Part shown: positions 1 to 9,300 of the stretch, piece after piece
How the letters are laid out: each line of letters opens with the position of its first letter
How positions within the stretch are numbered: the stretch's first letter is position 1
Source of the DNA: Coriobacteriia bacterium
GTDB taxonomy: Bacteria; Actinomycetota; Coriobacteriia; Coriobacteriales; Atopobiaceae
DNA: 50,846 nt
Direction of reading: 5' to 3'
NCBI GenBank assembly: GCA_003150175.1
Contig: QAKZ01000030.1
Location: forward strand, 1 to 50,846
Notes under the pieces: generated by a model
The model's database searches: none
Seen by the model: only the letters and a program-made list of their open reading frames with translations
What the model was told of the DNA's origin: nothing
Made by a program: the position numbers and the translations under genes

Positions 1-1383
1 GACCTCACGTTCACCTACCCCGGAGGCGTGGCCCCTGTGCTCGACCGTGCGTCGCTCGTCGTTCCGGATGGCGCGTTCGCGCTGCTCACAGGCGCCACAG
101 GCTCGGGCAAATCGACCCTGCTGCGCCTTGCCAAGCCCGAGATCGCGCCGGCGGGCGAGCGCGCGGGCGAGGTCCTCGCCTTCGGTGCCGACGTCCGGTC
201 CTTCTTGCCGGCGGAGTCTGCCGCTGCGGTGGGCTACGTGTTCCAAAGCCCCGACAACCAGATCGTGTGCGACACCGTCTGGCATGAGATGGCCTTCGGC
301 CTCGAGAACCTCGGCGTCCCCGCTGACGAGATGCGCCGCCGCGTCGCCGAGACCTGCAATTTCTTCGGCATGGGCCCGTGGTTCCGCGCGCAGACCTCCG
401 AGCTCTCCGGCGGCCAGCGGCAGACGCTCGCCCTCGCGGCTACGCTCGCCATGCGCCCGCGGCTGCTTTTGCTCGACGAGCCGACGAGCATGCTCGACCC
501 TATAGCCGAGAAGGCCTTCCTCGGACTGCTCTTCCGCGCGAACCGCGAGCTCGGCATCACCGTCGTGGTGGCCACGCACGCGCCGCAGGCGATGGCCGAG
601 TACGCCACCTGCGCCTTCGCGGTGGGGGAGGGACGCGTGCGCGAGGTGGAGCTTTCCGAGCTCGCCAAACCGCGGCCGCTGGCCGCGCTGCCCGCGCGTC
701 CGGCGCCCGCGGGTGCCGCCGCCGTCGACGTGCGGGAGGCGTGGCTTCGCTACGACCGCGACGGCGACTGGGTGCTTCGTGGCCTCGACCTGCGGCTGAT
801 TCGGGGAGAAGTGCGCGCGCTCGTGGGCGGCAACGGTTCCGGCAAGTCGACGCTGCTTTCGCTTGCTGCCGGCGTCGCCCGAGCCCAGAAGGGCCGCGTG
901 GAGAACGCCCTCGCGCGCTCGCAGGCGCTTCTGCCGCAGTCGCCCAAGGCGGTCCTCGCGTGCGAGAACGTGCGCGACGAGCTCACGGAGTGGGCGGCCG
1001 GCGCGGGGTACGGCGCCGCGGAGGTCGACTCCGCGCTCGAGGAGCTCGGGCTTGCAGGGGCCGCCGACCGCCATCCGTACGACCTTTCCGGCGGCCAGCA
1101 GCAGATGCTCGCGCTGCAGAAGCTGCTGCTCTGCAAACCGGAGCTTTTGCTCCTCGACGAGCCGACCAAGGGGCTCGACGACACAGCCCGCGCATGGGTC
1201 GTCCGCGCCGTCGGCGCCGCCCGCGATGCCGGCGCGACGGTCCTTCTTGCCACGCACGACATGGCGTTCGTCGAGGCCGTCGCCGACCGCGTCTCGCTTC
1301 TGTTCGACGGCTGCCTGGCCTCGACCGAGACCACGGCGGAGTTCTTCGCGGCGTCGTGGCTCTACGGAAGGGGCTCGCGATGA
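1..1383 (+). CDS. ECF transporter fused double ATPase (5'-truncated)
   Basis: Energy-coupling module of an ECF-type vitamin or metal importer, with two ABC ATPase domains in one chain. The frame is open from base 1 and reads a typical ABC N-terminal strand (LTFTYPGG) before the first possible internal GTG at 28, so the true start lies upstream of the window. Domain 1 has Walker A GATGSGKST (about nt 94-117), signature LSGGQ (about 403-417) and Walker B LLLLDEP. Domain 2 has Walker A GGNGSGKST (about 826-849), LSGGQ (about 1084-1098) and LLLLDEP. Both sites look intact. The stop overlaps the next gene's start (ATGA), so the S component is translationally coupled. The EcfT subunit is not in view and may lie upstream. 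Confidence 0.93.
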   Translation, partial: DLTFTYPGGVAPVLDRASLVVPDGAFALLTGATGSGKSTLLRLAKPEIAPAGERAGEVLAFGADVRSFLPAESAAAVGYVFQSPDNQIVCDTVWHEMAFGLENLGVPADEMRRRVAETCNFFGMGPWFRAQTSELSGGQRQTLALAATLAMRPRLLLLDEPTSMLDPIAEKAFLGLLFRANRELGITVVVATHAPQAMAEYATCAFAVGEGRVREVELSELAKPRPLAALPARPAPAGAAAVDVREAWLRYDRDGDWVLRGLDLRLIRGEVRALVGGNGSGKSTLLSLAAGVARAQKGRVENALARSQALLPQSPKAVLACENVRDELTEWAAGAGYGAAEVDSALEELGLAGAADRHPYDLSGGQQQMLALQKLLLCKPELLLLDEPTKGLDDTARAWVVRAVGAARDAGATVLLATHDMAFVEAVADRVSLLFDGCLASTETTAEFFAASWLYGRGSR

Positions 1384-2093
1384 GGCGCGCGCTCGCCCAG
1401 GCGGCCCCGCGCGCGCTCCGCGCGCTCGAGCTGCCTGCGCTTCTTGCCGTGCCTGCGGTTATGGTGGCGACCGCCGCGGCGGGCCTCGACGTGACGGCCG
1501 GTCTTACGTTTGCGGTGGCCGTGCTCGCGGTCGGGCTCCTCTTTGCGAGCTTCGAGGCGTCGCGGCCGCCGTTGCGGCAGCTCATGCCTACGGCGGTGCT
1601 CGCGGCGACGGCAGCCGCCGGGCGCGTGCTCTTCGCGCCGATTCCCGATGTCAAGCCCGTGAGCGCTATCGCCATCGTGGCGGGCGCCGCCCTCGGGCGC
1701 CGCTCGGGGTTCGTGGTCGGCGCGGTTGCCGCCCTCGTGTCGAACTTCTTTTTTGGGCAGGGGTCCTGGACGCCCTGGCAGATGTACGCGTGGGGGCTCG
1801 TCGGATACCTCGGCGGCGCGCTTTCCGACCACGGCGCGCTTGGGCGCGCGTGGGCGCTGTACGCCTGGGGCTTCGTGAGCGCGCTCATGTACGGCGCGAT
1901 CCTCAACGGCTACTACGTGCTCGGCTTCGTGCGGCCGCTCACCTGGCCCGCCGTGGTCGCCGCCTACGCCGCGGGCGCCCCGCTCGACATCGTCCACGGC
2001 ATCGCGACCGCCGGGTTTCTTGCCGTGATCTGGCTTCCGTGGGGCCGCGCTATCCGCCGCGTCGTCGCCAAGTACGACCTCGCGGCCCGCTGA
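1380..2093 (+). CDS. ECF transporter S component (substrate-binding membrane subunit)
   Basis: A 237-residue hydrophobic protein with about six membrane segments, starting at the ATG inside the ATGA overlap with the fused ATPase. It would bind the substrate and dock on the ATPase-EcfT module. The stretch containing FFFGQGSWTPWQMYAWG is typical of a group of actinobacterial ECF S subunits. The substrate (vitamin, cobalamin precursor or similar) cannot be read from the sequence, since no riboswitch or biosynthetic gene is adjacent. The assignment rests on the family-like segment, on size and on the operon with the ATPase. Confidence 0.82.
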   Translation: MRRALAQAAPRALRALELPALLAVPAVMVATAAAGLDVTAGLTFAVAVLAVGLLFASFEASRPPLRQLMPTAVLAATAAAGRVLFAPIPDVKPVSAIAIVAGAALGRRSGFVVGAVAALVSNFFFGQGSWTPWQMYAWGLVGYLGGALSDHGALGRAWALYAWGFVSALMYGAILNGYYVLGFVRPLTWPAVVAAYAAGAPLDIVHGIATAGFLAVIWLPWGRAIRRVVAKYDLAAR

Positions 2094-2107
2094 CGGGCCT
2101 GTTTTTT
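2084..2107 (+). terminator. Rho-independent terminator of the ECF operon
   Basis: A 6-bp GC stem (GGCCCG, loop CTGA, CGGGCC) is followed by TG and six T. The stem overlaps the stop codon of the S component gene. Confidence 0.7.
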
Positions 2108-2336
2108 GCGCGTTTCTTAGCCGGCGGCTAATGAAGGATGAACGATTGCCTGGATTCTAAGTTGAGAAGCAGCGGGTAGATGACTGTACCTAGCTGACGC
2201 TCGGACTTTGGAGGCTTGTACGGTACGAATCTGGCGCAAACCGTATCCGAGGTTGCCTGGAGGCGCGAAGCCGAGATCCTCTGTCCCTCTCCCGCATAAG
2301 AAAAGCGAGGTCCGAAGACCCTGCCGAGATTGTCAT

Positions 2337-2930
2337 TTACTGACTTTTGCGGACCAGCATGTCGCCGTTGCGGGAAGTGCTGTGGGCGCGGTCGTAGGCG
2401 GCCATGATCTGCTTTGCCGAGGTGCTGCGGACGTCGGGCTCCTGGAGCTCGTCGGCCCTCCTGTTGACGTATGCCTCGAACGCGGCGCGCATGCGCTCGC
2501 CCGTGCCGAAGGCGAATAGGTTCGGGTCATCCTCCTCGAGCCCGGCCAGGAAGACCTGCTCCAGGCGGTAGCACACGGCGTCGTAGCGGCGGCGCTCCCT
2601 CGCCTCGCGCTCCCTCGCCTCGCGCTCGTCTCGCTGCGCGAGGAAGGCCAAGTAGTCGTCGAGCGAGGCGCGCGAGCGATCGGAGAGGGCCTCATAGGCC
2701 TCCTGTACCCTGCCGCGCAAGCTCGCCACGTCGACGGCCCGCCTGCCCACGATGACGTCGATGGGCACGCCGAAGCGGTCGGCCAGCTGCCAGGCGCTCT
2801 TGAGGGGGATCTTCTCGGGGCTGGACTCGTAGCGGGCGTAGGTCGCCTCGGCGATGCCCTCGGCGGCGGCGAAGTCCTTCGCGTTCTTGAACCCCGCCTG
2901 CTTCCTCAGATTTAAAAGGGCACTCGTCAT
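2337..2930 (-). CDS. XRE-family helix-turn-helix regulator
   Basis: A 197-residue protein. Residues about 3-62 form an HTH of the Cro/C1 type (LRKQAGFKNAKDFAAAEG, then ATYARYE, then AWQLADRFGV). A long charged helix rich in Arg and Glu follows (about 95-120), then a C-terminal part with no recognised fold. The start ATG has AGGAG six bases upstream. The gene is divergent from the hicAB pair and stands at the left edge of the accessory island. A perfect TATAAT and a palindrome lie just upstream, which suggests autoregulation. Its target genes are not known; neighbouring defence genes are plausible. Confidence 0.8.
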   Translation of the reverse strand: MTSALLNLRKQAGFKNAKDFAAAEGIAEATYARYESSPEKIPLKSAWQLADRFGVPIDVIVGRRAVDVASLRGRVQEAYEALSDRSRASLDDYLAFLAQRDEREAREREARERRRYDAVCYRLEQVFLAGLEEDDPNLFAFGTGERMRAAFEAYVNRRADELQEPDVRSTSAKQIMAAYDRAHSTSRNGDMLVRKSQ

Positions 2931-2961
2931 GGTCTGCTCCTAATCAATCGCAAAAAACGAG

Positions 2962-2987
2962 ATAATCATCAGACAATGATTATTATA
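2962..2987 (-). promoter_or_regulatory. Promoter -10 and overlapping palindromic operator of the XRE gene
   Basis: On the minus strand a consensus TATAAT (2987-2982) overlaps an 8-bp perfect inverted repeat (ATAATCAT, 6 nt, ATGATTAT; 2962-2983) beginning just downstream of it. The position between the -10 and the start codon fits repressor autoregulation by the XRE protein. The -35 is weak. Confidence 0.5.
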
Positions 2988-3095
2988 GCGGCCTGAAATG
3001 ATGATAGAAATATCATATATAGATGATTTACAACTGATTGGTGATAGCATGCCAACAATTCGTTCGGCAAGTATCTACGGAATTGGTGTTGTAAA

Positions 3096-3118
3096 AAATA
3101 TTAGTAAGGCTAATATTT
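3096..3118 (+). promoter_or_regulatory. Inverted repeat upstream of hicA, candidate HicB operator
   Basis: A perfect 9-bp inverted repeat (AAATATTAG, 5-nt spacer, CTAATATTT) ends 5 bases before the hicA ribosome-binding site, in an AT-rich stretch. HicB antitoxins usually bind such palindromes to repress their own operon, so this is the likely operator. That role is inferred from position and symmetry. Confidence 0.45.
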
Positions 3119-3136
3119 ACTGCGAAGGAAATGTGG

Positions 3137-3319
3137 ATGACTAAGCGTAGGGATTTGGTTCGCGAACTCGAGCGGGCTGGCTATGTGAGGGTCAAGAGCG
3201 GCTCGACAGCCAACCATGACAAGTTCAGGCGAGGTGGCCGTGCTGTCATGGTGCCAAGGCATGCCGAGATAAAAGACCGTATGGCGGACATCATTCGCAG
3301 GCAAGCTGGCCTTCTGTAG
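3137..3319 (+). CDS. hicA: HicA-family mRNA interferase toxin
   Basis: A 60-residue protein of the HicA (YcfA) double-stranded-RNA-binding-like fold. It has the pattern RRDLVRELERAGY, then a short Gly/Ser turn and a conserved His (NHDKF), then VMVPRHAEI and a closing IRRQAGLL. HicA toxins cleave mRNA, and the His after the turn is the expected catalytic residue. Two in-frame ATGs exist. The one at 3137 sits 7 bases after GAAGGA, while 3131 is only about 2 bases away, so 3137 is chosen. hicB follows after 26 bases. Confidence 0.82.
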   Translation: MTKRRDLVRELERAGYVRVKSGSTANHDKFRRGGRAVMVPRHAEIKDRMADIIRRQAGLL

Positions 3320-3345
3320 CTAAAGCGGAGAAGAGAGAGGTCGCA

Positions 3346-3801
3346 ATGCTATTCGTCAGGGAGTTCGAGATTGTGGCAGACGAGGGCGGCTACCTCGCCA
3401 TTCCCTTCGGCATGGAGGGCGGTACGGAGGGCGAGACGCGCGAGGGGACGGTTGCCATGGCCGCCGACTGGCTGCGTGCGGCCGCTCTTGACTCGCTGCT
3501 GCACGGCTACGTCCTTCCCGGAGGTTCCGTTTGCCACGCTCCACGAGAGGACGGATGGGTCGTTGCCGTTGCGGTCGACGTTGACGTTTCCGATGCCCCG
3601 GCAGTGACGTCCGCCGAGGCCGCGAGGGCGCTTGGCGTGTCGACCGCTCGCGTCGCGCAGATGTGCTCGTCCGGTCAGCTCGCCTCGTGGAAGGTCGGCT
3701 CCACGCGTATGGTCGCAAAGGAAAGCATCGAGGAGCGCCTTGCGATTGCCCCACAGCCCGGAAGGCCGTCCACGCGGATTCGAGAGATTGTGACTGCGTA
3801 G
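3346..3801 (+). CDS. hicB: HicB-family antitoxin with C-terminal HTH
   Basis: A 151-residue partner of the upstream HicA. The N-terminal half (about 1-75) fits the HicB partial RNase-H-like fold, which includes an EGGYLAIPF strand. The C-terminal part (about 88-132) is a MerR/excisionase-like helix-turn-helix (TSAEAARALGVSTARVAQM, then WKVGSTRMV) that would bind the operon operator. SD GAGAGAGG lies 6 bases before the ATG. Toxin-then-antitoxin order is normal for hicAB. The family call is by pattern and context; the N-terminal half is divergent. Confidence 0.72.
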   Translation: MLFVREFEIVADEGGYLAIPFGMEGGTEGETREGTVAMAADWLRAAALDSLLHGYVLPGGSVCHAPREDGWVVAVAVDVDVSDAPAVTSAEAARALGVSTARVAQMCSSGQLASWKVGSTRMVAKESIEERLAIAPQPGRPSTRIREIVTA

Positions 3802-4211
3802 GCCGAGAACAAGCCCGTGGGGCCTTGGATAGATTTAAGCCGCAAGCTACACTGCAAGAGATTGGGCGGGCCAGCGAGCGACGTCGGGTGCCGGGGGAGT
3901 GAACTGGGAGTACCCGCTTTCCACCATGAATCCTCCTTGCGTGTAAGAGTTACTTTCAGAGCTTATCTCGCGTGCGATGGCTCCGTTTTCGTTTTCGACT
4001 GGGCGACGTTCAGATTGCAGTCAGGGACTCTCTTGTCATGACGGTCGTGACCATCGCCGATGATGCTGCTGACGAGTGGTGGAAAAAAATAGTCCTTCTC
4101 GTTGCCTTCTGTGCCCTTCGCTCTTGCCATGCCGTTGGCTAAGTGTTTCTCTTTCCCCGTGTAAAATAATCCGAGCTACAAGGATTGATCCGCCCGCACG
4201 GAGGTTTTCGC
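3802..4211. other. Intergenic stretch, no gene supported
   Basis: About 410 bases between hicB and the DUF262 gene. No reading frame with a ribosome-binding site or family-like protein is seen. A TAAAAT element near 4162-4167 could be the -10 of the DUF262 gene, but no convincing -35 stands at the right distance. Confidence 0.4.
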
Positions 4212-5945
4212 ATGTCCAAGCTCAACATCGATCAGAAGACGATCAGGCTGCTTCTGACCGACAAACACTCTGACTTCCTCATCCCCGACTACCAGCGCCC
4301 CTATGCCTGGGGCGAGGACGAGTGCGCGACGCTGTGGGACGACCTGTTCTCCTTCGCGTTCCCCAACGACGACTGCGACGCCTTCGACAGTTCGGCCGAC
4401 GAGTACTTCCTCGGGCCCATCGTCACCTTCAAGAACGACGCCGGCCAGCTCGAGATCATCGACGGTCAGCAGAGGCTCACGACCATCATGCTTCTGCTCC
4501 GCGCCTTCTACGACAAGTTCGCGAACATGAAGGACAAGCAGTCGGTGAAGGTGCGCGAGTCCATCGCGGGCTGCGTGTGGAAGACCGACGAGTTCGACGA
4601 GCCCGACATGGGCGCCTTAAAGATCGACTCCGAGGTGGCAAGCGACGCCGACAAGGGCGAGTTCCTCGACATCCTCCGCCACGGCTCGGTAGAGGCGGGC
4701 GCCAGGAGCGCCTACGCGAGGAACTACGCCTTTTTCGCGAGGAAGATAGCCGACATGGCGAGCGAGTGGCCGACCTACATAGCCCTTCTCGCCGCGCGCA
4801 TCCTCAACAACGTGATCCTTCTGCCCATCGAGGCGGAGTCGCAGGACACCGCTCTCCGGATCTTCTCGACGCTCAACGACCGCGGGCTGCCACTGGCCGA
4901 CGCTGACATCTTCAAGAGCCAGTTCTACAAGCACTTCTCGGCCGAGGGCAGGAAGGGCGAGTTCGTCGCCCGCTGGAAGCGGCTGGAGGAGACGGCCAAC
5001 CTCATCTTTAAGCCGACATCTGGCACGCCCCTGGACGAGCTGTTCACCCGCTACATGTACTACCGCCGCGCGAAGAAGGGTATCCGCGACACTACGACCA
5101 AGAGCCTGCGCGACTTCTACAGCGAGGGCGGCTACGAAATCCTTAAACAAGACGCCACGCTCGATGACCTGGAGGCCCTTCTCGATTTCTGGCGTCGCGT
5201 GGACGCGCAGGAGGGGTTCTCCGAGCGGGTGCTGAGGCGCCTATTCGTGCTCAGCTACGCGCCCAACGGCATGTGGGCGTACCTCCTGAGCACGTGGTTC
5301 CTCGCGAGGCGCGACGAGGACGGGAGCCTCGACGACGCCGAGCTCTACGGGTTCCTCCGCTACATCACGGGCTTTATCTACGCCTACTCGCTCGAGCGCC
5401 CCGGCGTGAACGCTCTGCGCGGCCCCGTCTACCCCGCGCTCATCGACATCGTCAACGGCCGCGACGCGGACTTCTCGGGCCACCTGTTCGACCGCGAGAC
5501 CATCACGGGGCGCTTCCGCAGCTACCAGTTCACCAATCAGCGCCGCTTCACGCGCTCGATGCTCGTGTGGTGGGCCTACTCCGACCCCGAGCAGCCCCTC
5601 ATGGACCTGGACACGACGCTCGAAATCGAGCACATCTACGCGCGCAAGCGCAACGAGGTGCACCCGCTTACAGACCGCTCGAACCTGGAGGCCTTAGGCA
5701 ACAAGGCGATGCTGGAGAAGCGCGTGAACATCCGCGCGGCCGACTACCAGCTCGCCGATAAGCGCAAGTACTACGAGGGCTATACGAACGACAAGGGCGC
5801 TGAGGTGCCCGGCACCGCCGTTCGCGAGCTGGTGGAGATCTCCCGTCGCGGCGACTTCAGCGAGACGGACATCGAGGGGCGAACCGAGCGGATTATCGCC
5901 GCCTTCGTCGACTGGCTGGGCGAGCTCGGGCTGCTGAGGGAGTAA
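4212..5945 (+). CDS. DUF262 and DUF1524 (GmrSD-like) endonuclease
   Basis: A 577-residue single-chain protein of the GmrSD type. The N-terminal DUF262 domain (about 1-250) has IPDYQRPYAW and the hallmark IIDGQQRLTT motif, linked in this family to nucleotide hydrolysis. The C-terminal DUF1524 domain (about 440-560) has an HNH-like nuclease signature, EIEHIYARK followed by LGNKAMLEKRVN. Known relatives cut modified phage DNA (GmrSD, BrxU, SspE). The start at 4212 has GGAGG 7 bases upstream; a TTG at 4185 has no SD. It lies just upstream of, and in line with, a type I R-M operon, as often found in defence islands. The target modification is unknown. Confidence 0.88.
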   Translation: MSKLNIDQKTIRLLLTDKHSDFLIPDYQRPYAWGEDECATLWDDLFSFAFPNDDCDAFDSSADEYFLGPIVTFKNDAGQLEIIDGQQRLTTIMLLLRAFYDKFANMKDKQSVKVRESIAGCVWKTDEFDEPDMGALKIDSEVASDADKGEFLDILRHGSVEAGARSAYARNYAFFARKIADMASEWPTYIALLAARILNNVILLPIEAESQDTALRIFSTLNDRGLPLADADIFKSQFYKHFSAEGRKGEFVARWKRLEETANLIFKPTSGTPLDELFTRYMYYRRAKKGIRDTTTKSLRDFYSEGGYEILKQDATLDDLEALLDFWRRVDAQEGFSERVLRRLFVLSYAPNGMWAYLLSTWFLARRDEDGSLDDAELYGFLRYITGFIYAYSLERPGVNALRGPVYPALIDIVNGRDADFSGHLFDRETITGRFRSYQFTNQRRFTRSMLVWWAYSDPEQPLMDLDTTLEIEHIYARKRNEVHPLTDRSNLEALGNKAMLEKRVNIRAADYQLADKRKYYEGYTNDKGAEVPGTAVRELVEISRRGDFSETDIEGRTERIIAAFVDWLGELGLLRE

Positions 5946-6375
5946 GCTTCGGCCCAGGGTCTCGCGCTTTTGACAGCTGCTCTCGAGCACGGCGCGAAGC
6001 GAGCCGCCGCCAGACGGCTGGGGAATCGCGCGGGGGTCGGACAGCGGCCCGCCCCGCATGGCCATGGCGCTCCCGGGCCGCCGCCTGCCGCCCCGGCTGA
6101 GACGCGCGGGGCGTAGCGCGGGCGGTGCGGCTCGGATTCGGCAGCGACGGCCGTGGCTGGCCGTGCGGGGGTGGGCGGCAGATAAAACAAAATACTGTCG
6201 CCGGAGAAGGCGAAAAAGCGTGTCCTTCGACGTTTTCTGCATGGCGCTGTAATATGGCCGTGCCGTAGCTTGATATACTCTCACCTGTGATTTTGTGTCT
6301 GATTTGGTGAGGCTTTTTCAGTCTGTACTGCAATGCCCCCCAGGCATGCTTCGTATTGTTGGAAAGGTCGCACGG
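5946..6375. promoter_or_regulatory. Gap before hsdR with extended -10 promoter at 6271-6279
   Basis: About 430 bases, very GC-rich for the first 280 and AT-richer near hsdR. No supported gene is seen on either strand, and the GC-rich part may be a decayed sequence. TGATATACT at 6271-6279 fits an extended -10 element (TGN plus TATACT) for the hsdRMS operon; its -35 is poor. Confidence 0.4.
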
Positions 6376-9300
6376 ATGGGCGTTTATGAACACTCGGTCA
6401 TGAGAATCGACGAAGACTTCTACGAGCAAGCTCTCATTGAGCGGCTCGTTGAGAAGCACGGTTACGAGTTCCTCCACGGTCCCGATGTCGCCCGAACCAC
6501 CAGCGAGTACCGTGACGTATTCCTCCCTGGCATCCTTCAAGCCTCACTCAGCCGTATTAACAAGAGGCTTCCCAATGCCGCCATCCAGGAGGCAATCCTC
6601 AAGCTTTCCGACATCGAAGGCGGCGGCCTCGGGCAGCGCAACGAGACCTTCACCGACTATCTACAGTCAGGGGTCGAGGTTCGCTACTTCGACGGGATGG
6701 AGGAGCGCGACGACATTGTTCGCCTACTCGATTTCGACAAGCCAGAAAACAATACATTCCACGTCGTGAACCAATGGACCTTCGTCGAGTACTCGGAGAA
6801 GCGTCCCGACGTTGTCTGTTTCGTCAACGGCATGCCCCTCGTGCTCTTCGAGTTAAAGAGCCCCTCACGCGAGGAAACCGACGCCTCGGACGCCTATCTG
6901 CAGCTGAGAAACTACATGCGCCACATTCCCAGCATGTTCGTCCCCAACGTCTTCTGCGTTATGAGCGACATGGCCGAGACGCGCGTGGGAACCATTACCG
7001 CCGACGAGGACCGCTACGTAGCTTGGAAGTCGGTCGACGGGGACTACTCTGAAACTAAAACGGCAACCTGGAAGACTATGATCGATGGCATGATGCCCAA
7101 GGCTCGCCTTCTGGACATCATCAAAAATTTCGTGTGCTTCAATGACTCTGGCGAGAAAGTCACAAAGATCCTTGCCGCCTACCACCAGTACTTCGGCGTG
7201 GCCAAGGCCATCGACCGCGCAGTTGAAGCCGTGGATGGTGACGGCAAGATCGGCGTTTTCTGGCACACGCAAGGGTCGGGAAAGTCCCTTTCCATGGTGT
7301 TCTTCGCGCACCTTCTGCAAGAGCGGCTGAATTGCCCTACCATCGTGGTGATAACCGACCGCAACGACCTGGATGATCAGCTATTTGGCCAGTTCGGACG
7401 CTGCAAGGACTTCCTGCGCCAGTCTCCCATTCAGGCTATGAGCCGCGAGAACCTCAAGGAGCTGCTCGTAGGCCGCGAGGCGAACGGCATCATCTTCACC
7501 ACCATGCAGAAGTTCACCGACGGCGACGAGCCGCTATGCGACCGAAGCAACGTCGTGGTAATGGTGGACGAGGCGCATCGCGGTCAGTACGGCATGATTG
7601 AGAAGATGGACGAGCACGGTAAGGTGTCGGTGGGTGCGGCGCGCGTGGTGCGCAAGGCCCTCCCCAACGCCTCATATATCGGTTTCACTGGCACGCCTAT
7701 CGCTTTGGAAGACCGCAACACCCGAGAAATCTTCGGCGATTACATCGACGTCTACGACATGACGCAGTCGGTGGAGGACGAGTCGACAAAGCCTGTTTAT
7801 TATGAAAGCCGCGTTGTTGCGCTCAAGCTCGACGAAGGCACCCTGGCACAGCTCGATGCGACATATGCCGAATTTGCTGCGCAGGCTGACGAGGCCAGCG
7901 TCGAGAAGGCCAAGCGCGATACCGGCGGGCTCGACGCCATCTTCGGCGCTCCCGAGACGGTCGACGCGCTATGCCGCGACATCGTGAATCACTACGAGAA
8001 CTACCGCGCCGACGTACTGGCCGGCAAGGCCCTCATCGTTGCGTACAGCCGTCCCATGGCGATGAAGATCTACTACAGGCTGCTCGAGCTGCGCCCCGAA
8101 TGGAAAGACACGTTGGGCGTTGTGATGACCATGTCGAACCAGGACCCTGAGGAATGGTTCGAGGTTTGCGGCGGCAAGACTCACAAAAAAGAGATGGAGC
8201 GCCGCTTCAAGGATGACTCCGACTCGCTGAAGATCGCCATCGTCGTGGACATGTGGCTCACGGGTTTCGACGTCCCGAGTCTTTCGACCATGTACGTTTT
8301 CAAGCCCATGAAGGGCTATAACCTGATGCAGGCCATTGCCCGCGTCAACCGCGTGTGCAAGGGCAAAGAGGGCGGCCTGGTGGTCGACTACATCGGAATC
8401 GCGCGCGCCCTGAAGCAGGCCATGAAGGACTACACCAACCGCGACCAGAGCAACTACGGCAACATGGACGTCGCGGCCACTGCCTACCCAAAGTTCCTGG
8501 AGAAGCTGGACGTCTGCCGTGACCTGCTGTATGGCTTCGACTACCACGAAGACATCTTCAGTGGCAACCGTGGAAGATTGGCCGACGCCATCGCCGAAGG
8601 GACCGACTGGCTGCTCGCGCCCGAGCGTTCGGACGACATGGAGGACTTCCTCAAGCAGTGCCAGCTCATGAACCAGGCGCTCTCCTTGTGCAAGAGTCTC
8701 GTGTCAGAGGAAGACCAGCACGAGGCGGCATATCTCTCTGTCCTGCGCGTGCAGGTACTGAGGCTCACCGGGCGCAAAGGCGCGGGCGGCGGTGGAATGA
8801 CCTACGCCGAGTTCAACAAGCGCGTGACCGCGATCCTGGAACAAACCGTTCACGCCGAAGGCGTCATCGACCTGTTCGACGAGAAGAGCGTCGAGATATC
8901 GCTGTTCGACGAGAGCTTCCTCGCGGAAGTCGCCGCCATGAAGGAGAAGAACGTAGCAGTTGAAGCGCTAAAGAGGCTCGTCAAGGAGCACGTGCGCGCC
9001 TATCAGCGCACGAGCGTGGTGAAGGCGCGTAAGTTCAGCGAGCTCTTGCAAGGGACGCTCAACGCCTATCTGAACGGCATGCTCAGTAATGCCGAAGTCA
9101 TCGAGGAGCTCGTCAAGATGGCCAAAGAGATGATGGCCGATCGCGACGAGGCCGCGAAGCTCGGGCTCTCCAACGAGGAGATGGCATTCTACGACGCCAT
9201 AACCAAGCCTCAGGCGGTAAAGGACTTCTACGACAACGATCAACTGGTGGCCATCAGCCGCGAGCTGACTGAGGCTATGCGAAGGAACGCCACCATTGAC

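Noticed and set aside
2208..2336. Sequence GAGATCCTCTGTCCCTCTCCCGCA resembling the 3' end of a serine tRNA (possible att site)
   Set aside because: The T-arm consensus GGTTC is not present and no cloverleaf can be formed upstream; no matching copy was found at the right edge of the island.
5694..6284. Long minus-strand open frames over the gap before hsdR
   Set aside because: They run antisense through the DUF262 gene and the GC-rich gap, are Arg/Pro/Ala-rich, and have no ribosome-binding site or family-like motif.
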